A DNA stretch of 64,000 nucleotides, taken from Bdellovibrionales bacterium. GTDB taxonomy: Bacteria > Bdellovibrionota > Bdellovibrionia > Bdellovibrionales > JAMPXM01. Below the pieces are notes generated by a model. That model was not told where the DNA came from, did no database searches, and saw only the letters and a program-made list of their open reading frames with translations. Positions 36,914 through 45,130 of the stretch are shown here, piece by piece. Where the stretch lies: positions 124,001-188,000 of the forward strand of contig JADJOF010000005.1 of assembly GCA_016713885.1 (NCBI GenBank). Direction: 5' to 3'. Every line of letters starts with the position of its first letter. Position 1 is the first letter of the stretch. A program made the translations under genes and the position numbers.

Positions 36914-37396
36914 ATGAAAACACTGATCGCTCTTACAGCACTCTCTCTTGGCGCAATGTTCTCAACTCCAGCACAAGCCTTTGTACGGCCGACGGAAGGG
37001 TTCATTGCTGAGCAGTGCGGCCCGGCGCTGCAAACTCCAGAGGCAATCGAAGCCGGTGAAACTCTGGCGGGCTCGGAAGAGCTGATGCCAGCCGTTTCGC
37101 AGGTCTGCGTTGGATCAATCGTCGGTGTCGAATCTGACCTTCCACTGCAGGCTTTCGAGATTCGTCTGAACACTGGCGCAAGTGAAGTCTATCGTGTGAC
37201 CGGCGTGACGAACCTTTTCGTGAAACTGCTTTCCGGAGCAACTCGATCGAATATCACAATGGTTGGTCTTTCTGGCGATGTTGCCACGGTCAAAGTGGTA
37301 CGCATGGCTGATGGACAGGTTCTGAGCCTGAACGGTCATGCAGGTGGCTTCCAGTTCTCTGTTCCCGAGCTCGGCGCCATCTATTCGATGATGTAG
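36914..37396 (+). CDS. Small exported protein, unknown
   Basis: About 160 residues from the ATG at 36914, which follows GGGGGAA and opens a signal peptide (TLIALTALSLGAMFSTPAQA). The mature protein is beta-rich with two Cys residues (AEQCGPA and VSQVCVGS), probably one disulfide. The end, GGFQFSVPELGAIYSMM, is hydrophobic. I recognise no family. A promoter-like motif lies upstream and a terminator downstream, so it is monocistronic. Confidence 0.68.
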   Translation: MKTLIALTALSLGAMFSTPAQAFVRPTEGFIAEQCGPALQTPEAIEAGETLAGSEELMPAVSQVCVGSIVGVESDLPLQAFEIRLNTGASEVYRVTGVTNLFVKLLSGATRSNITMVGLSGDVATVKVVRMADGQVLSLNGHAGGFQFSVPELGAIYSMM

Positions 37397-37451
37397 GTTT
37401 TTAGAACCTCACATCGCTGTCTAAGCATTGAACGCCTGTTGGTCACAAATG

Positions 37452-37478
37452 AGCCCCAGCCTCGCCAGGCCGGGGTTT
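37452..37478 (+). terminator. Rho-independent terminator
   Basis: A 9-bp stem with one mismatch (CCCCAGCCT / AGGCCGGGG), a 4-base loop and a following TTTT. It lies about 55 bases after the stop at 37396. Confidence 0.7.
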
Positions 37479-37530
37479 TGTGCATTCAAGGTCTGCCATC
37501 TCTAATATATTCGATTTAGCGACGAAATCA

Positions 37531-37546
37531 TGGCCCTGGGCTTGTA
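37531..37546 (+). promoter_or_regulatory. TGGC-N-CTTGTAC promoter-like motif
   Basis: TGGCCCTGGGCTTGTA, then CTA, shares the TCATGGC-n-CTTGTACTA pattern with 36824-36840 and is placed 36 bases before the M23 peptidase ATG. Sigma-54-like except for T at the C of the -12 GC. Confidence 0.35.
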
Positions 37547-37581
37547 CTACACGGTTATGGACGTGCCCGAAGGAGGGCTAT

Positions 37582-38868
37582 ATGAACCGTGATTTGCGAC
37601 TTTGGAAAAAGGCTTGGCCAAAGATGTTGCTGGCCCTCGCTGTGCTCAGTTCGGCCGCTCAGGGCTTAGCCGAGAGCGTGGATGCTGGCGCAAAGGATCT
37701 TGAGCTCAAGGCGACGGTTGTGCGCAAGGGTGGAATGGCGAATGTCCTTTTTCAGCCTGTGAATGCTGCTGATCCGGTTGATGTCTATGATGCTAAAGGC
37801 AGTCGCCTCGGTCAGCTCAGTTGGCAGGCTCTGTTTGAAGTTCAGGTCAAAGAGAGCACGTTGAAAGAGTCGATGACGCCGGCAGGGATCGATATCCAAA
37901 AACTTCTTCGCGATATTGGAGCGGTTTCAACAGTCGATGGCCAAGCGCTCATCAAAGCCGACCTTCCGTTCTCTGTGCGCCGTGAGGATGGCACCGAGGT
38001 TTCTGCAGGTGACACGGTTTATTTTAGACTCGCGAATGTTCTTTCCGATCGAAAAATCGAGCCTGTCGGTGCCTATGCGCCAGCCCAGGCCGGCAAGGCC
38101 AGCGCGGAGCTTGCGCGAGAGTTCAACGACAAGCTTTTAGAGGATGGCGTTCAAGGTTCGGTTCCGGAGCAAGCGCGACCGGCCCCAAAGAAGCATTCGC
38201 ACGACATTCACGCGGGACTCCCCAACACACCGCTTGTTGAACCACGTCAGGTGAAGGATCCCTATGTGAGTGAGAGCGATCGCTTTCTTTCGGCGCCAAC
38301 CTGCGACTGTGCGCGAGGCGCGTGCAATCAGTCGTCTTACTTTGGCCGTCGCCGGACGCTGAAAACAAACAACGGTCGCACCTCTTCGGCGTTCCATTCG
38401 GGGCTCGATATTGCGGGCGGAGCGGGAACAGAGATTCGCGCCTCAGCCGATGGCTGCGTTTCGAAGCAGCTGACCAATAGACATGGAAGCTGGGGACTGA
38501 CGGTCTACATCGACCACGGCAAGGGCATGACGACGCAGTACTCGCACATGAAGGGCTTTGCCTCATCGGTGAAAGTCGGCCAGTGCTTTAGGCGCGGAGA
38601 CTTGATTGGTTACGTCGGTGCGACCGGTAACTGCACGGGGCCCCACCTCCACTTTGGTGTCTATAAAAACGGCAAAGCGGTGAACCCCCGAAATTACCTC
38701 CTCGCGCGATCGAACGGAGACTTTTCGATGACGTGTTCAGAGCTCACGGCCTTCAATCAATCGCTTCGCGAACAGGCACCGGCGTTTGCGGACGCCATCG
38801 AGGGCCGTTCTGGAGCGCCTGGTTACGCTCAGGCCGCGCCGGCCGAGCGCCAGACTACGCGTCAGTAA
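37582..38868 (+). CDS. Exported M23-family metallopeptidase
   Basis: About 428 residues from the ATG at 37582 (RBS GAAGGAGGG). A signal peptide (MLLALAVLSSAAQGLAES) is followed by a large N-terminal region of unknown fold and a C-terminal LytM/M23 domain. Zinc ligands are in HSGLDIAGG (H-x3-D) and GPHLHFGV (H-x-H), with DHGKGMTTQYSHM and GDLIGYVGATGNCTG between them. M23 enzymes are usually peptidoglycan endopeptidases; the ligand set is complete, so it should be active. Extra Cys residues (CDCARGAC, DGCVS, GQCFRR, GNCTG) suggest stabilising disulfides. Confidence 0.9.
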   Translation: MNRDLRLWKKAWPKMLLALAVLSSAAQGLAESVDAGAKDLELKATVVRKGGMANVLFQPVNAADPVDVYDAKGSRLGQLSWQALFEVQVKESTLKESMTPAGIDIQKLLRDIGAVSTVDGQALIKADLPFSVRREDGTEVSAGDTVYFRLANVLSDRKIEPVGAYAPAQAGKASAELAREFNDKLLEDGVQGSVPEQARPAPKKHSHDIHAGLPNTPLVEPRQVKDPYVSESDRFLSAPTCDCARGACNQSSYFGRRRTLKTNNGRTSSAFHSGLDIAGGAGTEIRASADGCVSKQLTNRHGSWGLTVYIDHGKGMTTQYSHMKGFASSVKVGQCFRRGDLIGYVGATGNCTGPHLHFGVYKNGKAVNPRNYLLARSNGDFSMTCSELTAFNQSLREQAPAFADAIEGRSGAPGYAQAAPAERQTTRQ

Positions 38869-38933
38869 CGTCGCCGGCACCGCCCTGTGGCGGCACGCGG
38901 TCGACTTGACCTGCAAATTCCTGCGATTTCCTG

Positions 38934-38963
38934 TTGATAGCGGCCACCTTTGACCGCTATACC
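38934..38963 (+). promoter_or_regulatory. Sigma-70-type promoter for tRNA-His
   Basis: TTGATA (38934-38939), an 18-base spacer and TATACC (38958-38963) lie about 50 bases upstream of the tRNA. Confidence 0.45.
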
Positions 38964-39015
38964 GTTCTTTCGGATTTCTGTGATCGAACGTCCAGATCTC
39001 TGGTTTCTGTCTGTG

Positions 39016-39092
39016 GTGATTGTAGCTCAGTTGGTTAGAGCATCGGATTGTGATTCCGAGGGTCGCGGGTTCAAGTCCCGTCATTCACCCCA
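39016..39092 (+). tRNA. tRNA-His (anticodon GTG)
   Basis: The cloverleaf can be folded by eye: D-arm GCTCAGTTGGTTAGAGC, anticodon stem TCGGA/TCCGA with loop TTGTGAT giving anticodon GTG, T-arm CGGGTTCAAGTCCCG. CCA is encoded at 39090-39092. The base before the acceptor stem (39016) is G and the discriminator is C, which supply the G-1:C73 pair characteristic of tRNA-His. The acceptor stem has one T-T mismatch. A foreign module begins just downstream, in keeping with tRNA genes as integration sites. Confidence 0.95.
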
Positions 39093-39332
39093 TTTTTCCC
39101 ACCCCTTATATTCAATCTAGGCTTTAACTCTGCGAATTCACGCGTAAGTGTTTTCAATGACTTAGGATATCAGCGGACCTTGAAAAGGTCCGCTGGAGTC
39201 CGCCAAGGTCCGCGAGATTTCCTATTTTTGCCTACAGCTGCCTACAGCTTTTCAGTCGGCAATCACGGAAGAAGATTTTTTCGAAGGGTCCAACTCATCC
39301 CAACCATCATCCCACGCGTGGGATGCCTAGTG

Positions 39333-39499
39333 TCCACAGCCCGCCCTCTAACGGGCTGTTCTGCCTTGTCTTTATCCAAAGGACATTTCTGTGCTGCTCC
39401 TGACCACCCGCCCTCCACGAATGATGGCAGGTGGTCAGGAGCAGCACAGAAAAATGGAAATGAAAGACAAGTCAGACAAACAAGAGGGCGGGCTGTGGA
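39333..39499 (+). repeat. Large compound inverted repeat (about 167 bp)
   Basis: Three nested perfect arm pairs: 39333-39349 with 39483-39499 (17 bp), 39365-39373 with 39463-39471 (9 bp), and 39386-39408 with 39430-39452 (23 bp, 21-base loop). The left arm additionally holds a short CGGGCTGTT insert that partly echoes the outer arm. A 12-base palindrome (CCCACGCGTGGG) lies at 39311-39322. The structure ends 22 bases before the replication-relaxation gene. A plasmid-type origin, a structured leader RNA or a transposon-like end are possible. The rest of 39093-39520 holds no gene I support. Confidence 0.85.
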
Positions 39500-39520
39500 A
39501 ATTTTTAAGAGGAGGAATAC

Positions 39521-40387
39521 ATGAATACAGAAGAAGGATTAGGAGTCGCTCAGGATTTGAATGCGACGATTTTGATTGATGGTGAAGGTTCGGTTTTGAA
39601 ACTGGTTAAGACGTCGCGCGAGGTTCGAGAAGAACAACTTTCGTTTTTCAAAGGTAAATCTCGTCGAATGAGGGTGATGCTTAGCCCGCGGGACCTCGAG
39701 GTTCTCGAATTCATCATCGATATGAAGTTCGCTGGGCTCAATGAGGTATTCGAAAAGTTCTTCTCACGCGTCGGTTCCGATCGAACAGTGACATCGTCGA
39801 CCGAATGGACGAGGAAGCGCCTAAGGCAGCTAGAGGCTGCGGGACTTTTACGCGCTGATGTCGGTATTGGTCTGCGCGAAAGAGTCTACTTTGCGACGTT
39901 TACGGGTTACCACGCGGTCAGTTCGGTTCATCCCGAGAAACTGCTGGCAAAACCAACTGGCGGATTGGATCTGCGCACATTTGTTCATGACCGCGAGCTT
40001 TTACTGGTGCGCTTAGAGTTCGAACGAAAATGCGAAAAGTTAATATGGATTTCTGATCGGAAGCTTCGCCAAGGGCAGGGACCCAACCTTGGATTCTCGT
40101 CTGCGTATGTGCCCGACGCATTGATTGAGTTACCAGGTGTTGGCCATGTCGCACTTGAACTCGAGATCGCGCTGAAGTCTCGTGCCAGATACCGCGACAA
40201 AGTTCAGCGATATGTTCGAATTATTCGCGAAAGTCGTGGACGTTCTGATGGATTAAAGAAAGTCATCTTTCGTTGCCTGAAGCGACCTTGTTTCGAAACG
40301 ATCAGCAAAGAGTGCGACATCTACGGTGAGATGTTTGAAGTGTCTTTAGTGCGGTCCCTTTCGGGAATCGAAGGAGGTGCAAAATGA
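39521..40387 (+). CDS. Replication-relaxation family protein
   Basis: A 288-residue protein. An N-terminal winged-helix region (LSPRDLEVLEFIIDMKFAGL, TRKRLRQLEAAGLLRADVGI) leads to a nuclease-like domain. That domain contains HDRELLLVRLEFE, VPDALIELPGVGHVALELEI and KSRARYRDKVQRYV, the Asp...Glu-x-Glu...Lys pattern of the Replic_Relax family. Such proteins are encoded on conjugative or mobilizable plasmids and integrative elements, usually beside a coupling ATPase, as here. An AAGAGGAGG RBS precedes the ATG. Its stop overlaps the next start by four bases. Confidence 0.78.
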   Translation: MNTEEGLGVAQDLNATILIDGEGSVLKLVKTSREVREEQLSFFKGKSRRMRVMLSPRDLEVLEFIIDMKFAGLNEVFEKFFSRVGSDRTVTSSTEWTRKRLRQLEAAGLLRADVGIGLRERVYFATFTGYHAVSSVHPEKLLAKPTGGLDLRTFVHDRELLLVRLEFERKCEKLIWISDRKLRQGQGPNLGFSSAYVPDALIELPGVGHVALELEIALKSRARYRDKVQRYVRIIRESRGRSDGLKKVIFRCLKRPCFETISKECDIYGEMFEVSLVRSLSGIEGGAK

Positions 40388-41703
40388 ACTGGCTCGATAC
40401 ACTAAAGACCTACACAGGGCGCATGCCATCCGACGCTGCGGTATGTATTGGCCGCGCTCAAAAGTTTCTTCGTCCAAAAGAATGGATCACCGAGAAGCAG
40501 CTCAATCACCACGTCCACATTGTGGGCGCGAGTGGCTTTGGAAAAACTGTTTTAGTCTCCCACATTTTGCGAAGTCGAATCGAAGGTGGTCGAGGATGTC
40601 TATTCATCGACCAGAAAGGGGATCGCGAGACAATTGAGCAGTTCACTTCATATGTGCGGGCGGCGGGTCGTCTCAATGACCTCAAAGTATTCTCTTTGGC
40701 CGCGCACGATAGCTCATCTTCTTACAATTTGCTGAACAACGGTTCGGCCACCGAACTTCGAGACCGAATCATGGGCTCGCTTATCTGGAGCGAAGAGTAT
40801 TACAAGAATCAGTCGGCAGGTTTCCTGATGCACCTAATGGCGGGGCTCTGTTGGCTTCGTGACAATCGAAGCTTAAAGATCGACATCGAACTCATCGTGC
40901 GATGTTTGAAAGACATCGACTCTATCGCGGAGTTAGCCAAACAAATCCCTTCCGATCTTGACCGAGTTCGCATGCGGCTTGAAGAAGCGCACGCGTTTCT
41001 ATCTTCAAGCGACAACTTCAAGTCGCTTCAAGGATTGCGCGTTCAACTTGAGTCGATTGCCTATTCGGACTTCGGTGATCGAGTGCATTGGTCTGAGAAC
41101 GCCATCGATCTTTTTGAGGCTGTTCGAGCTGGTAAAATAGTTTTCATGTTTTTAGACACGAGACGCTTCGGTGAAACGGCCAGAGCTGTCGGTCGTTTCA
41201 TTATTCAGGACCTCAAAGCCGTGTCGGCAAGGATCGATTCTGAAATAAAAGCGAGTGATCGAAGGCCATTCACCGTGATCATTGATGAGTTTGCCGATCT
41301 AGCCGATGAAGAGTTCGTTGGCTTCCTCGACCGCGCCAGAAGCAGTCGAATTGGGATTGTGGTCGCGCACCAAGAGATCTCGGACCTTGATCGAATCTCG
41401 CCTCAGTTCTGTGGTCGACTCATGGGCAATACAGCAACCTTGTTCGCGTTTCTTCAGAAGCGCCCTGAGAGTGCAGAGTTGATCTGCGGCATCGCCGGAA
41501 CTCGTTCGGCGTGGAAGCAAACAATGCAGACTGAGTCTTTCTTCGGACTACCTATCGACACTGGTAAGCGTAGTTCTCGTGAGGTCGAAGAATTCAATGT
41601 GCATCCAAATACGATCAAATCCTTGAGCGTCGGAGACTGCGTCGTGGTGAAGAAATATCCCCAGGCTAGCGCAAGCCGGATTAAGATCTCCTTTAATAGA
41701 TAG
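40384..41703 (+). CDS. VirD4/TraD-like coupling ATPase
   Basis: A 439-residue P-loop ATPase of the type IV coupling protein / TraG-TraD class. Walker A is GASGFGKTVLVSHIL, Walker B VIIDEFADLADEEFVGFL, followed by the arginine-finger region RSSRIGIVVAHQEISDL and a TraM-recognition-type segment (GRLMGNTATLFAFLQKRPES). There is no N-terminal membrane anchor, so it is a soluble, anchorless form. It would pump or deliver DNA. It is translationally coupled to the replication-relaxation gene. No relaxase or integrase is in the window, so the module is a fragment or depends on other elements. Confidence 0.8.
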   Translation: MNWLDTLKTYTGRMPSDAAVCIGRAQKFLRPKEWITEKQLNHHVHIVGASGFGKTVLVSHILRSRIEGGRGCLFIDQKGDRETIEQFTSYVRAAGRLNDLKVFSLAAHDSSSSYNLLNNGSATELRDRIMGSLIWSEEYYKNQSAGFLMHLMAGLCWLRDNRSLKIDIELIVRCLKDIDSIAELAKQIPSDLDRVRMRLEEAHAFLSSSDNFKSLQGLRVQLESIAYSDFGDRVHWSENAIDLFEAVRAGKIVFMFLDTRRFGETARAVGRFIIQDLKAVSARIDSEIKASDRRPFTVIIDEFADLADEEFVGFLDRARSSRIGIVVAHQEISDLDRISPQFCGRLMGNTATLFAFLQKRPESAELICGIAGTRSAWKQTMQTESFFGLPIDTGKRSSREVEEFNVHPNTIKSLSVGDCVVVKKYPQASASRIKISFNR

Positions 41704-41773
41704 GGAGAGAATTCTATAGGGACTCACCGTTACCGGATTGGAGTCAACCCGTGCTCCAGACACGGGGCCAGCG

Positions 41774-41854
41774 TCAATCGCAGCGTAAACCCGTCGCAGC
41801 GGACATCACGGGTAAAGAGAGAACTGTGAGAAGAAGTGCGATAAGTCCCGTCAG
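41774..41854 (-). pseudogene. Orphan signal-peptide fragment of an A-family gene
   Basis: The minus strand reads LTGLIALLLTVLSLPVMSAA from a CTG at 41854, preceded by GAGGAG, then breaks into unrelated sequence and a stop at 41774. It matches the 5' end of the A-family copies at 48049 and 48908, including their untranslated leader. Everything 3' of the signal peptide has been replaced by DNA of the neighbouring foreign module. The remaining bases of 41704-41975 hold only the leader of this remnant and no other gene. Confidence 0.65.
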
Positions 41855-41975
41855 AAAGATCTCCTCGAGATAGTGACCGTGAGCGACAAAAGTGGAGAAA
41901 GCGAAAAGTGAAGCAGAGCGACGATTCGTCGTGTATTCGGGGACTCGTTCAATGCAGGCTTCTCATTGTTAACAG

Positions 41976-42725
41976 CTACGGCTTCCTCCAGCTTCGAGAG
42001 CCTTCCGTAGATTCGAGAATGCGGACGTTACACTTAGTTCGGTCTGTTAGCTGGAGATCATGAGTCCCGGGTTCATAGGCTGTACCGTCAACAGTGACCG
42101 GACCTGTCGGTGCAGCCTCGAGTTCCAAATCGTCGCTAATCGGATGTGCCCCTATCTGGGACCCCGTTGGAAGGCTGATGCCGCAGACGACCAGAGGCTT
42201 TTCGGCGACTACAGTAATAACCAGCCATTTGCTCTCTTGGCCCGCAGTGCGTTCTATATCTCGAATGGAAATTTTCTTTTTGTCGACCATCTTAAAGAGC
42301 AGTGGAGGAAACGCAATTGGGAGTGCCCGCCCGTCGGTTGTGCGTAGTCTAAGGCCTTCGCTTTTTATCGGAATGCCCATTGCTGAAAGCGTAGCATTTT
42401 TCATAAACGAAAGTTCGAGAGCGGATTCATTCTGGTAGATCGATGTAAGTCGAAAACCTCCAGTGAACTCGACATCTCCAGCATGAGCTTTGGTTTGGTT
42501 GATGACTTCGATTTTGCCAATTCCGTCCTGAGATTGAATCACTTTGATGTTCGATGTTGGCTTGGTGGTGATTTTGCAATCAGCGCATACTTTTTTGACC
42601 ATGCAAATGGAGGCACCAAGCGCATCGCCTTTCTTGAATAGAGTCTCGCAGCTTGAAGTCTTCGCCGCGTAACTCGAACTTGAAATGGCGACGATTGGGA
42701 ATGTCAGGTAAATCAGTTTTAACAC
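41976..42725 (-). CDS. A-family exported protein, copy A1
   Basis: A 249-residue exported protein with GTG start. The signal peptide (LIYLTFPIVAISSSSYA) is followed by a Cys motif (SSCETLFKKGDALGASICMV, then CADCKIT), a beta-rich middle (GFRLTSIYQNES, LLFKMVDKKKISIRDIE) and a C-terminal module (PTGPVTVDGTAYEPGTHDL, DRTKCNVRI), ending SRSWRKP. The family is unknown to me. Five related copies, plus fragments, lie within 8 kb. A1 begins 14 bases after a remnant of the peptidase tip (42740-42826), the same order as A5 after its tip. An immunity-like role for an exported peptidase is my inference. Confidence 0.8.
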   Translation of the reverse strand: MLKLIYLTFPIVAISSSSYAAKTSSCETLFKKGDALGASICMVKKVCADCKITTKPTSNIKVIQSQDGIGKIEVINQTKAHAGDVEFTGGFRLTSIYQNESALELSFMKNATLSAMGIPIKSEGLRLRTTDGRALPIAFPPLLFKMVDKKKISIRDIERTAGQESKWLVITVVAEKPLVVCGISLPTGSQIGAHPISDDLELEAAPTGPVTVDGTAYEPGTHDLQLTDRTKCNVRILESTEGSRSWRKP

Positions 42726-42739
42726 ATCAGCCTCTAAGG

Positions 42740-42826
42740 TTACTTTGTTCGAGAAATATGATGGTGATTGTAGTGTCCAATAAACGGGTTGGTCGGAGGA
42801 TAGACAGTCGGATGGTACTTACGCTA
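42740..42826 (-). pseudogene. Remnant of the LAS-peptidase C-terminal tip (C0)
   Basis: The minus-strand frame ends in GHYNHHHISRTK and a stop, nearly identical to the end of the tip at 49786 (GHYNHHHISSTK); before it YHPTVYPPTN resembles LNPRVYPKKW of the tip at 44427. Only about 28 residues survive, upstream of which there is a stop. It directly precedes A1. The rest of the gap 42726-42894 shows nothing else. Confidence 0.7.
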
Positions 42827-42894
42827 TTCCTCGCCATAGCTCCTTGTGCACGTGCATATTTCGGAATGTGAATGAATGCGGCTCGATACGACCT

Positions 42895-43644
42895 TTACCG
42901 AATCTCTTCGCCCGGCCCCGCAATCGTCATGCTGATGTTGCATTTGGTTCCGTCGAAGATTTCATAGAAGGTTTTTCCCTCTAGAAATGCTGGGTATTCT
43001 GTGCCGTCAATTTTGAATGGTTCCGTCGGGCGAATCGAGAACGAATCGTCTTGCTCCATTCCATCGAAAACGATTTTAGTTCTCGATGCGAGTTGGACGC
43101 CGCAAATCTTCGCATCTTCTTCGATCCGGATTGAGCCCAATTTTAATACGCTTGTATTCGCTTGAGAGCGAAAGACTGACAACACGGAGTACTTTGTTTT
43201 TCCGAGGACTTTCAGGACATTCTTTGGAATTTGAAACGACATTGCGCGTCCCTTTGTGAGCGGGACACACTCATTCAATTCATGACCGGCGACAACAATA
43301 CTGCCGGTAACCGACGGGCACACCTCGGTGTCATATCCCGATGGGCTGATATTGCGAATCTCGAAATCACCATTGACGGTCAAAGATCCTATAGTCGCCT
43401 TCTTTTTCGAAGTTATCAAAACATCAAGAAAGTTTTTTTCTCTTGCGACAAGACGAACTTGCTCTTTCTTAAATTGGTTGAGATTGCACGCTGGGCACCA
43501 AACTGCGGCCTTGCATCGCTGCAGTTGGATTTCTTCTGTATATAACGAACACTGCACTGGAGTCGTTGAGTCCTCCGACCAAGAGCTTGAGCTAAAGATG
43601 GTGACCAGCGAGAAGGTAAAGAGCAGAAGATGGCGATGACTCAT
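42895..43644 (-). CDS. B-family exported protein, copy B2
   Basis: A 249-residue exported protein. Signal peptide SHRHLLLFTFSLVTIFSSSS is cut near WSED. The mature part has Cys residues in VQCSLY, LQRCKAAVWCPACN, EVCPS, NECVPL and ICGVQL. Its C-terminal module (FSIRPTEPFKIDGTEYPAF, then DGTKCNISM) corresponds to the module that ends A-family proteins, so A and B are distant relatives. It follows B1 by 21 bases. I know no named family. A periplasmic or surface binding protein is likely; an immunity-like role is inferred from its position after a peptidase tip. Confidence 0.78.
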   Translation of the reverse strand: MSHRHLLLFTFSLVTIFSSSSWSEDSTTPVQCSLYTEEIQLQRCKAAVWCPACNLNQFKKEQVRLVAREKNFLDVLITSKKKATIGSLTVNGDFEIRNISPSGYDTEVCPSVTGSIVVAGHELNECVPLTKGRAMSFQIPKNVLKVLGKTKYSVLSVFRSQANTSVLKLGSIRIEEDAKICGVQLASRTKIVFDGMEQDDSFSIRPTEPFKIDGTEYPAFLEGKTFYEIFDGTKCNISMTIAGPGEEIR

Positions 43645-43665
43645 TACGGAACTCCGGGTTTCGAT

Positions 43666-44430
43666 CTACTTTAACTGTTCACCAGGTTTCGCGACTAAAA
43701 GTTTGTACTTGCACTGAGTGCCATTGAATACTTCATAGAATGTTTCGCCATCTCGAAAAGCTGGATACTCTTTCTCGTTAATCTTTACTGGTTCAGTTGG
43801 ACGAATCGAGAATGAACCATCGCGATCCATATCATCAAAGACAATTTGTGTTCCCGCGTGTAACCTGATTCCGCAGACTTTTGTTGGTGACGTAATGCGA
43901 ACGGATCCAAGCTCCAACGTATTATGGTCGGTCTCTGAAATCAGCAGGCCTTCTATAGAGTAGGTGTTCTCAGGGAGTACCGTCTTTATCGCTGCAGGAA
44001 GAGAGAGTTTCATTCGACCTCCGTCGCCGAGAGGAAGGCAAGATTTAATTGTGGAACCGCGAAATAGAATCGTGCCACTAGCTTTGGGGCAAACCATAGC
44101 GCCTTGTTTTTGCGGTCCGATTAGTGAAATTTTAAAATCGCCTCGAACAAGATATGGTCCTACTTCTGTTGGGCTGTCGGCATGTGCAATGACCTCAAGC
44201 TGAGAGCTGCCAAGATCGATCACTTTGAGTTTGTCCTTTTTGATTTTTTTCTGATTGAAGTCAGGTCGCCAAATGGAAACTTTGCACCGATTGAGGGAGA
44301 CGTCGTCAGTGTAGAGAGAACATTCGACAGGTGTGTCTTGAAGGTCTTCACTGTTTTTTCCAAGCACATTGTGTGAGTAGAGGGAATGGGCAGCAAAAGC
44401 AACTACCCACACTGATCGCATGTTCATCAT
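43666..44430 (-). CDS. B-family exported protein, copy B1
   Basis: A 254-residue paralogue of B2 (shared: TPVxCSLYT, SIRPTEPxKI, EYPAFxxGxTFYE, CGIRL). The signal peptide (VWVVAFAAHSLYS) is less regular than that of B2. The conserved Cys set is partly changed: B2's CPAC is RPDF here. Its ATG overlaps the stop of the upstream tip C1 (ATGA at 44427-44430), which means translational coupling of tip and B gene. Divergence between B1 and B2 is large, so the duplication is old compared with the A copies. Confidence 0.78.
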   Translation of the reverse strand: MMNMRSVWVVAFAAHSLYSHNVLGKNSEDLQDTPVECSLYTDDVSLNRCKVSIWRPDFNQKKIKKDKLKVIDLGSSQLEVIAHADSPTEVGPYLVRGDFKISLIGPQKQGAMVCPKASGTILFRGSTIKSCLPLGDGGRMKLSLPAAIKTVLPENTYSIEGLLISETDHNTLELGSVRITSPTKVCGIRLHAGTQIVFDDMDRDGSFSIRPTEPVKINEKEYPAFRDGETFYEVFNGTQCKYKLLVAKPGEQLK

Positions 44431-44985
44431 GGCACTCCGTTAATATGGATGTGATCGTAATGCTGCTCATTGCTTTCGCTAAACCATTTTTTTGGATACA
44501 CGCGAGGATTAAGTTTAACTCGACTTACCGATAGGCCGTTTACAACGGGTAGACGAATTTCAAGACCGTTTGGTGCTTGAGCTTTTTCAAAGAGGTCAAG
44601 GACAACAAGTTCTTGGTTCAAAAGTGTATATCCGGTCCACATTTTGTCATGCGGATACCACGATGGAACTCGTGAGTCTATTTTGGATCGAAGCGAGCTA
44701 AACCAACCTCGTCCTGCTGATGTGAAAAGGGGAAGATCTGGTGTCAAGCGATGGAGTTCGTCGATTCCGTCGCGGTTAGTCTTGATCCAGGTGCCGAGCC
44801 GATCAGCCGCTGCAATTGGCGGAGTGCCGCCCCCGACACAGGCGCCGAGACCATGTCCTGGTAGCGGATCTAAGGGTAATTCGCCGTACAGACACTTTTC
44901 CACGGTGATTCTTCTTTTGCATGTGGGTAAATCATTCTGGGTTAGGCATGAGATCTCTGTTTCCATGAACATGCCATTGACCTGG
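44427..44985 (-). pseudogene. Orphan LAS-peptidase C-terminal tip (C1)
   Basis: About 185 residues homologous to the second frame after the PKD gene: shared are TVEKCLY, a GHxLxxCVG element, TPP, DRLxxWxxxNRDGI and the zinc-ligand end HYDHIHI. The first zinc motif (H-x6-D) is missing because the 5' part is lost: at about 44985 the frame joins out of frame to the 5' end of an A-family gene. It is thus a tip without its peptidase N-half and without a signal peptide. It is coupled to B1. A functional start could be ATG 44999 or the internal Met at MFMETE, but secretion would fail. Confidence 0.68.
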
Positions 44986-45130
44986 TAGTGATTTTGCAAT
45001 CAGCGCATACTTTTTCGACCATGCAAATGGAGGCACCAAGCGCATCGCCTTTTTTAAAGAGAGCCTCGCAGCTTGAAGCCTTCGCAACGGACATCACAGG
45101 TAAAGAGAGAACTGTGAGAAGAAGTGCCAT
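44985..45130 (-). pseudogene. A-family 5' fragment fused to tip C1
   Basis: The minus strand reads MALLLTVLSLPVMSVAKASS, then CEALFKKGDALG and CADCKITT, the A-family N-terminus, and then runs out of register into the C1 tip (stop at 44942). Leader sequence like that of A3/A4 lies upstream (45131-45250). It marks a recombination point within the conserved CADCKITT block. Confidence 0.65.

Noticed and set aside
39180..39524. 114-codon frame through the large inverted repeat
   Set aside because: Its sequence is dictated by the repeat arms and has no RBS or recognisable domain; the structure itself is the better explanation.
39082..41800. Direct repeat of the tRNA-His 3' end as an attachment site
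   Set aside because: I searched the far border by eye (41704-41980) and found no copy of the T-arm or acceptor sequence.
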